Assembly: GCA_037127255.1 (NCBI GenBank)
Contig: JBANSL010000013.1
Span: 30,289,688 to 30,353,687 of the forward strand
DNA: 64,000 nt
Source of the DNA: Persicaria tinctoria
Lineage: Eukaryota; Streptophyta; Magnoliopsida; Caryophyllales; Polygonaceae
Reading direction: 5' to 3'
Positions 45,619 through 61,109 of this stretch are shown piece by piece. The notes beneath the pieces are model-generated. The model made no database searches. It had not been told where the DNA came from and saw only the letters and a list, made by a program, of their open reading frames with translations. A program made the position numbers and the translations under genes. Numbering within the stretch: the first letter of the stretch is position 1; every line of letters starts with the position of its first letter.

Positions 45619-48600
45619 TGTAACGGCCCGGAATTATGATTCCCGAGTTACGTTTCGAGGGATGAAACCCCTCGTTGGGATCTTGCGCCCCGAGTACAGG
45701 TTGAAGGTTTGAAACAGAAGATTTGTAGTTTAAAGTGGGATTTCACACCCAAATCCGGAAGGTCCGTTGGAGACCCCGGGGTAAACCCCTGTACCTGTCC
45801 TAAGTCTACAACGTAGCAAATATTTTATCATGCAAAGGGCATAAGTTCAGAAAATGATACAACCAGTGCCACGGCAGAACCGGGTCAAAACAGAGTATAA
45901 GTAGGGAGCTAGAAATCCCAAAAGCATGAATCTAGTGAAGTTAGGTTTCAAACACTCACTCTCCTCCATAAGAATAGACCCCGTCATAACAACACAAAAT
46001 CAAGGAGTGTATCGGGTACCTGAAACTATACCACCAAGTCAGGCCAAGTGTCCGCCCACGGGTCCTCTGACCGCGCTGAGGACATATAATATGCCTATAC
46101 CTAGAATAAAGGATGCCTTCATGCAGTATTGAAATCTTAACCACACTATCATGGTCCTAATTCGTATATGTAGAATATTAAGTAAGGCCTTAACAAAGGA
46201 TACCAAGTGGTATATCCCTCTTCTACCACCACCCCTCTTCCAGATAGGGTGGAGACTGGCCAGTTCGATACTATAGCATATCAAATCTCATCATCATATC
46301 GCATCTCATGCTCATCTCGTATCTCCTGCTCATCTCGTATCTCGTGATATATATATATAACTCAAGCAGGACAACACCCGATGAAACTGGGTTGCCCTAT
46401 GACCCTAGCAAGGACTCTAGGACTCACAGATAACGACCGTTTTGTATTCAAACCCATACAGAATAAGAATGCTCATTCGTAAGTGCAATTCCTAAGCATG
46501 ATACTACATGGCATGCTCTTATGCATATGAAACACCTACATACTATATGACACATCAGGCAGGAGGTACTGGTTACTTAGTAAGCCCCGGAGGTACTTAC
46601 CTGGCTAGTAGATCGGCAACAGAATAATCCAGCACACAATAGTCACAATCACAGAGTATCACCTAGTACACAATGGAATATACATAAGTATACATCCAAC
46701 TATTAAGCACTCAAGCACACCTCAATCAATAGAGCAAGTAGCACATTATGAAAGTCATTTCATCCCATCATCTGCTCCACGAGACCACATTGTTCTCCAT
46801 AAATCATTCAACAATTTCGCATGTTCATATACATCATTTTCGCATATACCTCAACAGTTCATCAAAATCATAAGACATAATTTGAGTGATATAAAATCTT
46901 AATACCTCGTCATAATTATCCAACATTTAATCTCTTATAATAATTCACTACAAGTCATGATATTAGTCACACATATCATACCGTTAGTCAACGATCATAT
47001 CATCATGCTAGTTAGTCACCGAACAAGTATAATTCCCAGGTTAGTTCCAAAACCATTTCAAAATCCGAATCAAATAGTTAAGAATTCTAACCCTTGAAAA
47101 TACTCGCCAAATTCCTTTTTTTCAATATATTTATTAAATCACTCTTCAACCTTGAAATTCTTTTTCAGATTCTTTTTAAATCTCCAAGTCCAAATAATGT
47201 TATATTTTATTTTAAATACTATTAACTCATTAATTAAACACGGATAAACTTGAACCGAACCGAACCGAACTTATGAAAATCCAACCGAACCCGGTTAATT
47301 TAACCCCAAACCGATTTAGGCAAAATAAATGAAATCGAAATAAAGTGGAGGGTCCCACAAGTACGTCTTCTTCTTCCTCCGATTCAAACAAAAGAAGCTG
47401 CTCCCGCTTGCCTAATTGAGGTCCCAATCCCGCCGGCCATGGCTGCTCGACGCCCCCTCCGTCTCGTGCTCCCGCTCTCGAGCTCGCCTGCCATGCTCGA
47501 TCCCAGCTCGCGTCTCGCGCTCGTCAGCTCGCCCTCGTCCTCGCCCGCTCACACTCTCGCCCCAGCTCACTCTCGACGCTCACTCAGCCTTACCTCTCGC
47601 GCTCTTGGTCTCTCTCGAGCTCCGGGGAGCTCGAGCTCACCCGATCGCCCCGCACTCAGCCCTCACTCACTCCCGACTAATCTAAACATTGAATAAAGCA
47701 CAAATTCTAATCAAGAAGGGAAGGAAACGGTGGAAGCTCACCGAGGATGTTCGCGACTTCGGAGCTATCGATTGGAGTTCTGGGCATCGTCGGAGGCTTG
47801 CGGTGGCTCGTCAGACCTGCATCGGACATGAGTGAGCATGATGGTAGGGCTCAAGAGTGGTTTGGATCGCAAACGAGGGAGAATGGCTTACCGGAAGGTT
47901 GGTTCACGATCAAACGGACGGGAGATCTTCGAAGGCCAGTCGATGACGCCGAAAGCTTCGGGGGCGGATGCGATTGCTCTTCGATGAAAGAGGAGGCGGC
48001 AAGGATGACAACGACGATGAAGGATCATCGAGGCGTGGAGTGTGGCGATGGCGACGAGAGGAGGAAGTTGATGTGTTGCTCGGGTGTTTGTTCGAATCCG
48101 AGGAGTAAGGAAGGTAGTTGGGTTCGGTGGTGGTCAACGGTAAATGGAGGTGGGGAGGCTTCTGGTGTTTGTCGGCAGACGGAAGCGGAGCTTTGAACAG
48201 AGAACATGGGCGGCTTGGGGGGTGTTGTGGTGGTCGGCAACTCGTAACTGGTGGCGACGGGTTGTTGTTTTTTAGCTGCAGAACATAGGGTGTGGTGCTG
48301 GGTTTATAGGAGGGGGAAGATGAACAGAAGCTAGAGTTAGTGGGGTTAGGGGACGCTAGGGAGAAGTAGGGGGCGCTAGGCGGGAGGGTGGCTGGGGATG
48401 TGAAAGGATGTGACGAGGAAGTGACAAGTATTAATCACGGGCATCGGTCAAATGTAAATACCCGGGATTAAAACCCGAATACGTGAATTTTGAATCTCGA
48501 AATTAGTTTTTGAATGTTAGTTTCCTCGAATTAGATTTTTAAAATCGAAAAGGATATCACCATCCGATAATTATTTTGAATTTTTGAGGTAAAACGACAG

Positions 48601-48722
48601 AAATTATTCGCCAAATTTTATATTTCGGTCGAAATCCGCTAAATGAGTTTTAAATTCGACTTAATTTCATTTTTATTCGTCTTTTTCCAAAAAATTAGGA
48701 TTTGAAATTCTGAGTCTTTACA
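45619..48722 (-). repeat. 5' LTR of the large element, complete
   Basis: On the plus strand it runs from TGTAACGGCCCGG (45619) to GAGTCTTTACA (48722), TG...CA ends, 3104 bases. A TATA box on the minus strand is at 48300-48310. AT microsatellite and CCGAAC words are shared with the left copy. The right flank AAGTTG cannot be compared because the left end is lost. Confidence 0.9.
48300..48310 (-). promoter_or_regulatory. TATA box in 5' LTR of the large element
   Basis: Minus strand CCTATAAACCC about 420 bases from the LTR start. It is expected to start genomic RNA near 48270. Confidence 0.5.
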
Positions 48723-49925
48723 AAGTTGTTAACTTTCGAGGCCACTATTTATTATACCTAGATGGCTAGGAACCAAGTGGTGTTTTGTAATGAAGTGTTC
48801 GATCCCCTCGTTTATGCTAACATTATTATTAAAAGATGTCAATCCCGTATTTTCGTGAAGTGTAAGTGCAAATCACTCGTGGAAAAGACGTGGAAACGAC
48901 ATTTTTTGCGTAGGTAGATGTTTGTTACAAGATTTTTTGGACATGTAGGATAGTTAGAGGGTTGGGGAGTTTGGAGTACATGGGTTTACTAGAGTTTATG
49001 GGTGGGTATAGGGGTCATTTTGGGTATACGGTTCTCTTTTCAATTGAGACCCTCATTTGGGTCTCAAGTTTTGTACATTGGTGTTTTCACCACATCTATT
49101 TATTTACCATTTCAAGGAGAGAGGAAAGAAAGAGAGAGGAGATGCATTAAATGCAAAAGTTGAGATGATGGAGAGAGAGAGAGAGGGGGGGGGGGGAAGA
49201 GGGGGGCATTAAATGCAAATGAAAGAGAAGAGCAACTTTTTATGGAGGGGATATTGAAAAATCGAACTATCTAAAACACATACGCTTTCAATTTCATTGA
49301 ACATGCAAAACATGACAAAATAATGTGTCAGCCAATACGTTTTTCGTGCCATCAACTAGAAAACCCATGGCATCAACGAGTAAACGCGTGTCATAACTAA
49401 TTGGGATTCCTCATAAATGCACCTATGTTCAAACATACGTGCCATCAAAATTTACATGTCAGATCAGATGTTTTACATGCCATCAACAAGTAAACTCATG
49501 CCATTAAAATAGATTTCCATGCCAATGATGTTTTGGCGTCCTCTCTCTCATGCCTTGTGAAACCGCTTGTAATGCTATGAAATCGCTTGAATTTGGAAAT
49601 GAGGGGTTTCAAATGGGCGGTTTCCTTTTTACTTGCAGTTGATGTGATAGGGTTAATTAACAACCTTCATCATTACGGTTACCTTCTACAACATGTGGAA
49701 AACCGATTATTTTTTGTCATTTTTAAGGACCCTTTGCTACTTTTGCAATATTTTCAGGGGGTTAGTTTTGCAAATGGTTATGCGTTTTGGTTTATTAAAT
49801 GCTATTATAGCAAGTTTGAAAGATATATACCTAATATAGCAAGTTTATAAGGATATATAAACAATTGTCCCATTAAAAAAAGACTAAACTAATTTAAATC
49901 TAAACCCGTCTCTCCGTGGAATATA
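48723..49925. other. unassigned region with short repeat words
   Basis: It contains a (GA)n(G)n purine run (49164-49206) flanked by two copies of GCATTAAATGCAAA (49143 and 49207). From 49325 to 49535 there is a set of CATGCCATCAAC-like words at 25-50-base spacing, similar in style to the arrays at 27.5 kb. No gene is seen; an 87-codon frame at 49587 is not recognised. Confidence 0.4.
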
Positions 49926-51488
49926 AGACCATCTGCAACCATGGGATAACCTTTTTTTCCCCATCTTCCTATCACAACTTTACATTTTTCCATCTTCCTA
50001 TCACAACTTTACAACTCATTTTTTTTTAAAAAAAAAAATCACCTTTTCTACCTCTTTCTAAAAGGTTTTCTCTACAACCATGGGAGACTCTTTTACCTCT
50101 TTTCAAATTTATTTTCACTTTTTCTTTTCCTTTATATCTTTCCCTTTATTATATGTGTATCATCATATATTATTGTGAAATATTTTTATTTATAATTTTA
50201 TAAATAAATAAAAATAGCAAGTAGTTAATATAAATATATTTTATTACATCTAGATTAAATAAAAAAAAAGTTAAAAACATTATAACATACGTAAATACTA
50301 ATCGAACTACCTATAAATTCGGTTTGGAAAAAAATAGCAAGTAGTTAATATAAATAAATAAAAATAGCAAGTAGTTAATATAAGGGAAAACTAATTAAAA
50401 TACCCCCACCTTTGGGAGTATGGTAAAAATATATCCTCAACTTTCAAATGTAATTAAAATATACCGACCGTTGAGGGTAGTGGTAACATATTACCACGAG
50501 TTTTCTCATGGGTCCAAAATGTTGACAAGGCAGCCTACACTGATTTTGTTTTTGACAAGGCAGCCTGCGTGGAAGCCTTTTTACAAATTAGTACTAAAAT
50601 GGATTTTCTTAAACGTTCTCCTTAGGGAAAAAAATGCACCGACAACAAAATTAAACCCGAAAAAAATGAAATTGATTCAACCAAGCAACTAATCCGGTCA
50701 AAATTGCCTCAAATTAACACAACACGACTATTCCTAACACCAAACTGACAACTATAAAACTAAACCGAAAACAACAGCAACAACAAAGAGGGAAAAAAAC
50801 TTATTGAGCCAAGTCCATGAACGAATCAAAGAGGAAGAAGATGTGAGAGAGACAACTCAAGATAGACGACCACGAGGGAGAGAGACTGTCAATGAAGAGG
50901 AACTATGAGTAAGGCGTGGCCACGGGTCAGACCCAACGGGTCGACGGGTTCGACCCGCCGGGTCAAGGGTCGGGGGAAGGCGACCCGAACCCTAACCCGG
51001 GATTTCCACGGGTTGGCGGGTTTGGGTCACCCGGCGGGTCATCGGGTCAACGGGTTGACCCGGCGGGTCAGACCCGCCGAGTTGGAACCCGCGTTGGACG
51101 GGTTTGCACTTGTTTCGGACTCGGAATCTGAATTGTCGGATCGAATTTATCGAGAAAGGGAACGGGGATTGAACGCCTATCTGTTTGACAAATATCCTTT
51201 CGTGTTCACAAATCATAACTTGACTCTTTAGTCTTTATGTACAAAATACAATATGTAATATTACATCTTATAATTTTCAAAACTAAAAAGTCTACAACTT
51301 ATAACTCTATAAGTTTTACAAATTACAAAAAAGTTGTACAATTTTTGTATTAGGGAGTGTTGGGGGGGGAAGGAAGAAGGGCTTGAATCGGTTTCCCGAC
51401 TGCCTACGTATCCTTCCGGGGTGAGGAATCAAAGCCCACGTAGTTCTTTTACCTGTATGTCTGAACCCCGGCCCGGTTACCTCCTCTT

Positions 51489-53805
51489 CTAGTCTTCTTG
51501 ATCGTCGGATCCTCCACCACCTTCTGAGCCATCTGTGACCGCGCCATCAATGGAGCTCCCAACGGACTCTGTCTCTATTCCGTCATCATCCTCGGAATCA
51601 GTCCCCAAGTTGTTCTTCTGCATCCGCATCTCCGCCTTCTTCCAATTTGCAAGGCAAACTTGGGCTTCGAGGTTCTCGGGAAGCAACCTTGATCTCTTCT
51701 CCGAAATAATCTGACCTCCGCGACTGAAAAGCTGCTCGACGGCTACGGTGGAGCAAGGTGCCCCAAGTATTTGTCGGGCGATTACCTGCAATGTCGGGAA
51801 TCTTTGTCTTTCGGGACGGCTCCACTACTTAAGGACATCGAAATCTTCCTCTTCATCGCTGAGAAAATCAAAGTTAGTGGACAAATATTCGTCGAGCTCC
51901 GAGTGGGGGCTCGACGAAGATCTCGACCTCTTTGACCCAAAGATATCTCGAGCAAGTGCCTTAGTTCTAGCGGTGATGCTGGTTCGTGACCCGCTTGAAC
52001 TGGAAGGCACGGGAGGACGACCGGAGGACGCTCTATCGCCCGTCGAATATTCAGTATATAATTGTTCTAATAGTTGCTTGGGAAATTGTGGACAATTATT
52101 CAGTATATAATTGTTCTAATGTTTAATTTATATCTAGGGTCGAAACAACACGCTACGAGGAAAATGTCGGGTATAAATTTGTAATATGCGATCCATTTCT
52201 GCCGCATCCCCATAGTTGCTTGGGAAATGGAAGGCATGTTAACTCCGTCTTGAAGGGCTATTGCTACGTTCATTGCAATAAAACAACAAATGTTTGATGT
52301 AGGCATGTAAACATGGGAAAACGTCCGAGTTGCGTCGTAAAAAACTTTGAAAACCTCCACAACGTCCCGGGCCTGAGTCCACACATCGGCAAATATGTGT
52401 GAGTCCGGGATGTGTAGTGTTGCAAAACCGGAAAGAAGTTCCTTGTAAGCGATTGAATCGTAAATCATTATGTAAGTGGAGTTCCACCGAGTGCAAACGT
52501 CCTTGGGGAACGTTTTTGGGCGGGTTTGGTGGCTACGACAATAAGCGCTCCATTGCTGGTGAAGCTGTTTGCTTTGCCAAAGTGCTCGCAAAACAAATCG
52601 AATTGGTTTAACAACACCTTGTAAATATAATAAACCATTTTGAACACATAAGTTTAAAATGTGAGGGGCGCAACGGATGTGGAAAAACTTGCCGCCTATC
52701 GCGGGCTGACAGTTTTGGATTAAATCAGGGATAGATGCGGTGTTGGCAGAAGCGTTGTCAAAACCGATACTAAAAACTCTTTTAGTTAATCTATATTCTT
52801 GTAAAACCGGTAAAAGGACACCTGCTATGTTTCGTGCCGTGTGTGCTTCATCGAAAACTCGAAAAGCTAAAACACGTTTGTGCAATTGAAAACGTTGATC
52901 AACCCAATGACAAGTAACACCCATGTATGAGTGATGTTGTCAATGGTCGGTCCAAATGTCACTACAAATCGAAACGTGTAAATCATGGTTTTTTTGAAAA
53001 TATTCGATTAATTCATTTTTACGGGTGTTATACCGTCTAAGTATTTTCCTCTTAACCGTGTTTCGACTAATACCTTTCCATGTAGGTTGAACATTTTGCG
53101 TAATAAATTCATTGAAACATAAACGTTGTGAAAAACTATACGCTAAACCCTCGGCAGCTATCATTTTCGCATATTGATCATGACAACTACGATAATCATA
53201 AGACCATAAACCAAGGGGTTGAGAGGAAGAAGATGTGTACCCGGTTAGTTGAGCTTGCCCTTTGGCGAGGCCGAGCTTCTCGGGATGCTTCGAGCGGATA
53301 TGGCGATCGTAGTTCCCATATCCGCCTCCCTTCTTGTGCTTGTAGACCGTGGAGCAAAAGTTGCACTTGGCGGCGCAACTCGATTCCTCCCAAGCCGGCT
53401 CCCTAGGACCCTTCATGAACCAATACTTGAAAGTAGCGGCTCGAACTTCCGCCGTAGTAATAGGGTCGCCATCGGCCGGAGTTCCTTGGCTCCCTTCGGT
53501 GGGGAACCCGGACTCTTGGGTCGGAATCGTCGGAGTTCCGGCTTGGGGGGTGGGGTCCCATCGGCCTCGAGCTCGGCCTCCTCCTCCTCCTCGATCTCGT
53601 CGACGTGGTCGGCGAGTAGAGCAGCATCTCGATGACGTCGGGATCCGCTCGCCGCCGAGACCGATGCACTTCGACGAAGGCTTGGTGCCGCCGCCGGGTT
53701 CGACCCGCCTCCTCCGACACTCGGGGTCGATGAAGATGGGGCTCCACTAACACTTTTGCGACCCCTAGTAACTCGGTTAGTAACTCGGTTGATGAAACCC
53801 GACAT
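51489..53805 (-). pseudogene. hAT transposase, decayed
   Basis: Reading on the minus strand from MSGFINRVTNRV (53805): a Ser/Pro/Arg-rich N-terminus, a BED zinc finger (CNFC at ~53370, RHIRSKH at ~53300), the RNase H-like core with ICSDIWTDH, GFDNASANT and CTRWNSTY, and the hAT dimerisation region (STVAVEQLFSRGGQIISEKR, LLPENLEAQVCLANW) with an acidic tail. It is broken by a one-base shift in a C-run near 53545, TGA at 52939 and TAG near 51827, both where Trp is expected, and a 49-bp tandem duplication at 52049-52146 that shifts the frame. The transposase would cut and paste the element by binding its ends; this copy cannot. Confidence 0.93.
52049..52120. repeat. 49-bp tandem duplication inside the hAT transposase
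   Basis: ATTCAGTATATAATTGTTCT occurs at 52049 and again at 52098, exactly 49 bases apart. The intervening text shares AGTTGCTTGGGAAAT with sequence at 52213. Because 49 is not a multiple of three it explains the frame change between the core and the C-terminal part. Confidence 0.8.
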
Positions 53806-53920
53806 GTTGAATTGAAGAGACTTAGGAGATTACGAGAGACAAGATCGAGCGATTAGAGAGATTGAGATGAGATTAGAGGAGATGAGTGAGGTGTGGGTTG
53901 GAATTGGGAGGGAAAGGGGC

Positions 53921-53928
53921 TATTTATA
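53921..53928 (-). promoter_or_regulatory. TATA box of hAT transposase gene
   Basis: Minus strand CTATAAATAGCCCC lies about 116 bases upstream of the transposase ATG. Confidence 0.6.
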
Positions 53929-54443
53929 GAGCCAAAACCGAGCCCTTTCCCTCCAATGTAGCCGTTGGGCAACGGTCGACCCGCCGGGTGCAACGTTCGA
54001 CCCGGCGGGTCGATCGTTGGAAATGTGACCGTTGCCTTCTCGATTCAATTTTTTTTTTAAAAAAAATTTGCACTTGGGTGGTGTTTGGCTACTAGTTAAC
54101 TAGCTTAACTTTTAATTAAATTTATATGTTAAGTTTCCAATATATTTTATGTAGATTTTTATTTTTTTAACTTTTTAAATGTAATATATAATGTTTAGGT
54201 AATTTTTTCTAAGTTGTTAGGTAATTAGTAAAAATATTATCTTATAAAACAATATTCTTTGAATCATTCAAACACAAGTTTATTGTAAACCGAAAGACGA
54301 ATACACGTTTACAAATCACGACTCACATTCACCGATTCACATAACATAATAACATAAAAACGTAAAACATAAACTCACTACATTACTACAAGTCTACAAT
54401 ACTCACTACTTATTATTAAGACTTAGGACATAGGAATAATAGA

Positions 54444-54674
54444 CTAGTTTTTACCACCACTCGTTCCACTCGAGCCCGAAGCGCCATCGTTCTTAATCTT
54501 CTCGGGGTGCTTGTTGGTGATGTGATACTTCAAATTACCATGGCCAAGGTTATTCCGCATCTTGTACCTTTTAGCACAATGACGACAAACGGCTACGAAT
54601 GATCGATCGACTTGCACATCCGCCTTATCGTAGTGATCTTGAAACAACTCCTCTTTGAGGTTATCACCGGACAT
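54444..54674 (-). CDS. small stand-alone BED zinc-finger protein encoded by the hAT element
   Basis: A 76-codon ORF starting MSGDNLKEELFQ (54674) contains one BED-type finger, VCRHCAKRYKM..NLGHGNLKYHITNKHPEK (C-X2-C, then H-X4-H). A short Gly/Ser-rich tail follows. The finger resembles the one in the transposase downstream (CNFC...RHIRSKHPEK) but is clearly diverged, so it is a paralogue and not a duplicated fragment. An upstream in-frame ATG (54704) is possible; I prefer the inner one because it follows the TATA box by about 90 bases and matches the MSG start of the transposase. It is intact while the transposase is broken. It may bind the element ends and act as a regulator; that is inference. 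Confidence 0.7.
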   Translation of the reverse strand: MSGDNLKEELFQDHYDKADVQVDRSFVAVCRHCAKRYKMRNNLGHGNLKYHITNKHPEKIKNDGASGSSGTSGGKN

Positions 54675-54763
54675 GATTACAGCGTACGAGCTTCTGAAAA
54701 TCAAATTGATAGAATGATAGGTGATTGATGGATTGGATGGGATTTGTGATAGGAGGAGTCAGG

Positions 54764-54771
54764 TATTTATA
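54764..54771 (-). promoter_or_regulatory. TATA box of the BED-finger ORF
   Basis: Minus strand GGGGCTATAAATACC, strikingly like the transposase TATA region (CTATAAATAGCCCC). This suggests the two promoters are related. Confidence 0.6.
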
Positions 54772-55298
54772 GCCCCGAGTCTACTAGCCGTTACAACGGC
54801 TATATTTTTTTTTTATAAAAATAGCTCCGACCTGTGGGCCCCACCTCCAACGGATTTTTTTTAAAAATAGGGCGACCCGGCGGGTCACGGGTCACGGATC
54901 TCCCGATCCTAACCCGGCAACCCGGACTCGGCGGGTCGTTGACCCGTACGACCCGGCGGGTCACGGGTTGACCCGTAACCCGTGGCCACGCCTACTATGA
55001 GTTGCCCGGAAGACCGAAAGACAGCTCAAGAGGCGATCACGAAAGAAGATAGGAGAGAGGAAAAGGCGTGATGTATGAACCCGGTCCAACTCTTTATTTT
55101 TTTCTAAGGAAACCGTTCAAAAAAATCCTTGTAAAAAATCAACGTAAGATGTATTGTCAGCATTTTTGACTAGTGAGAAAAATCGTTGTAATATATTACC
55201 ACTACTATCAAAGGTCGGGATATTTTTATTACTTTTGAAAGTTGATGATATATTTTGACCTTACCTCCAAAGGTGGGGGTATTTTAATTAGTTTTCCC

Positions 55299-55496
55299 TT
55301 AATATAAATGTCGTTGGTTTGGAAAAAAAAAAGGATTGTACACATTGGTAGGATTATGTGGGGTATAATTTGGATATTCGAGTGTTGGAGAATTGTTAAG
55401 CATTTGTAACATCACTTGAAATTGAGGATTTTTGAGAAGATTTGGATCAAAAGACATATTTGAAATGGGTGGAGTATTTGGATTATTGTGATCCAT
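55299..55496 (-). pseudogene. truncated ORF1 N-terminus of a PIF/Harbinger-like element
   Basis: A 65-codon ORF begins MDHNNPNTPPISNMSF and is rich in Asn, Pro, Phe and Tyr. In plant PIF/Harbinger elements the Myb/SANT-like ORF1 protein commonly starts with such a leader. A TATA box (complement of 55538-55545, TATATATA) lies 42 bases upstream of the ATG. The ORF is cut at exactly the position of the Mutator-like insertion (55299), so the Myb domain is not present. The composition is suggestive only. Confidence 0.4.
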
Positions 55497-55856
55497 GGTT
55501 AAGAAAATAGGTACAATTACAATAGATCAAGATGGGGTATATATAGGGAAAAATTGGGCTCAAATTATAGAAAAAAAATAAAATTAAACCAATAAGATAT
55601 TTTATTTTAAAAAATTATGAAATATAAATATATTTTTATTTCGTTTTAAATCATATTACAACTAATAAATCTAAATGGAAAAGATATTATCCTACTTTAT
55701 CATAAAAATAAAAATAAAAAAAATTAGAAAAGGAAATAAGTTATCTCTCTCTACTAAAATCCATTCTCATTCCACACATTCACTAAAATCCAACACATCC
55801 ACTAAAATCCTCCCGTTGCCAAACACACCCTAAGTAAAACTCATGGTGGTCATGCT

Positions 55857-56018
55857 CTAGGGTGGGACTTGGGAGGGGTCATATTCGTCCATTTTTATTC
55901 GGATTCATCAAGGTCTCTCCTTTCTCAGAATTGGATTTGAATCGCTTCTCCATCAAAGAATCCGATCCATCTGTATGAATAAGTCCTGAATTTTCTGTCA
56001 GATTTGCCGAGGAAGACG
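55857..56018 (+). promoter_or_regulatory. promoter-proximal region and 5' leader of the ALG1-like gene
   Basis: Only about 160 bases separate the right end of the Harbinger-like element from the start codon. A pyrimidine-rich stretch (TCTCTCCTTTCTCAG, 55913-55927) and a mixed leader are visible. No clear TATA box was found. Confidence 0.4.

Positions 56019-61109
<5,091 letters not shown>

Larger units (their letters stand above)
37703..48722 (-). mobile_element. large LTR retrotransposon without recognisable genes (LARD-like, gypsy-type signals)
   Basis: Two direct ~3-kb repeats (37703-40662 and 45619-48722) flank a 5-kb internal region. On the minus strand the right copy is the 5' LTR: it is followed by a site complementary to initiator tRNA-Met (TGTATCAGAGCTGA, complement of 45601-45614). 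The internal region ends in the purine tract AGAGGTGGATAA before the left LTR. These signals resemble Tekay/Del-type Ty3-gypsy elements. No gag, protease, RT or integrase motif is visible in the interior, so it is treated as a non-autonomous derivative. The left LTR lacks its first ~160 bases, so no target duplication can be shown. Confidence 0.85.
50911..54994 (-). mobile_element. hAT transposon with 8-bp target duplication
   Basis: Terminal inverted repeats AGGCGTGGCCACGGGT (50912-) and its complement ending 54993 are flanked by exact copies of CTATGAGT (50903-50910 and 54995-55002), the size expected for hAT. Both subterminal regions are dense in CGGGTC/GACCCG words (50925-51085 and 54868-54985). 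On the minus strand it encodes a small BED-finger protein and a decayed transposase, each behind its own TATA box. The 4084-bp element is nested in a Mutator-like one. Confidence 0.96.
50384..55298. mobile_element. Mutator-like non-autonomous element with 9-bp target duplication
   Basis: The ends match as reverse complements for about 190 bases, starting GGGAAAACTAATTAAAATAC (50384) and ending with its complement at 55298. Directly outside both ends is TTAATATAA (50375-50383, 55299-55307), an exact 9-bp duplication, the hallmark size for Mutator. Without the nested hAT insertion it is about 0.82 kb and holds no transposase, so it is a MITE-like member. The interior on either side of the hAT is A- and GA-rich. 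Confidence 0.88.
49926..55856 (-). mobile_element. PIF/Harbinger-like element, split by later insertions
   Basis: Imperfect inverted ends face each other: GACCATCTGCAACCATGGG at 49926-49944 and, on the minus strand, GAGCATGACCACCATGAG at 55840-55857. Such GRRCAT....CAACCATG ends are common in plant PIF/Harbinger and Tourist elements. Flanking trinucleotides are TAA and TAG, close to the expected TWA duplication. About 1 kb belongs to this element; the rest is a Mutator-like insertion. The fragment of an Asn/Pro-rich ORF at 55299-55496 fits the N-terminus of the ORF1 protein of this superfamily. Boundaries are tentative. Confidence 0.45.

Noticed and set aside
50905..51231. 108-codon ORF RRVKGRGK... 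near the hAT left end
   Set aside because: Translation of subterminal CGGGTC repeats, the expected transposase-binding region.
53249..53635. 128-codon plus-strand ORF
   Set aside because: Antisense shadow of the hAT transposase N-terminus.
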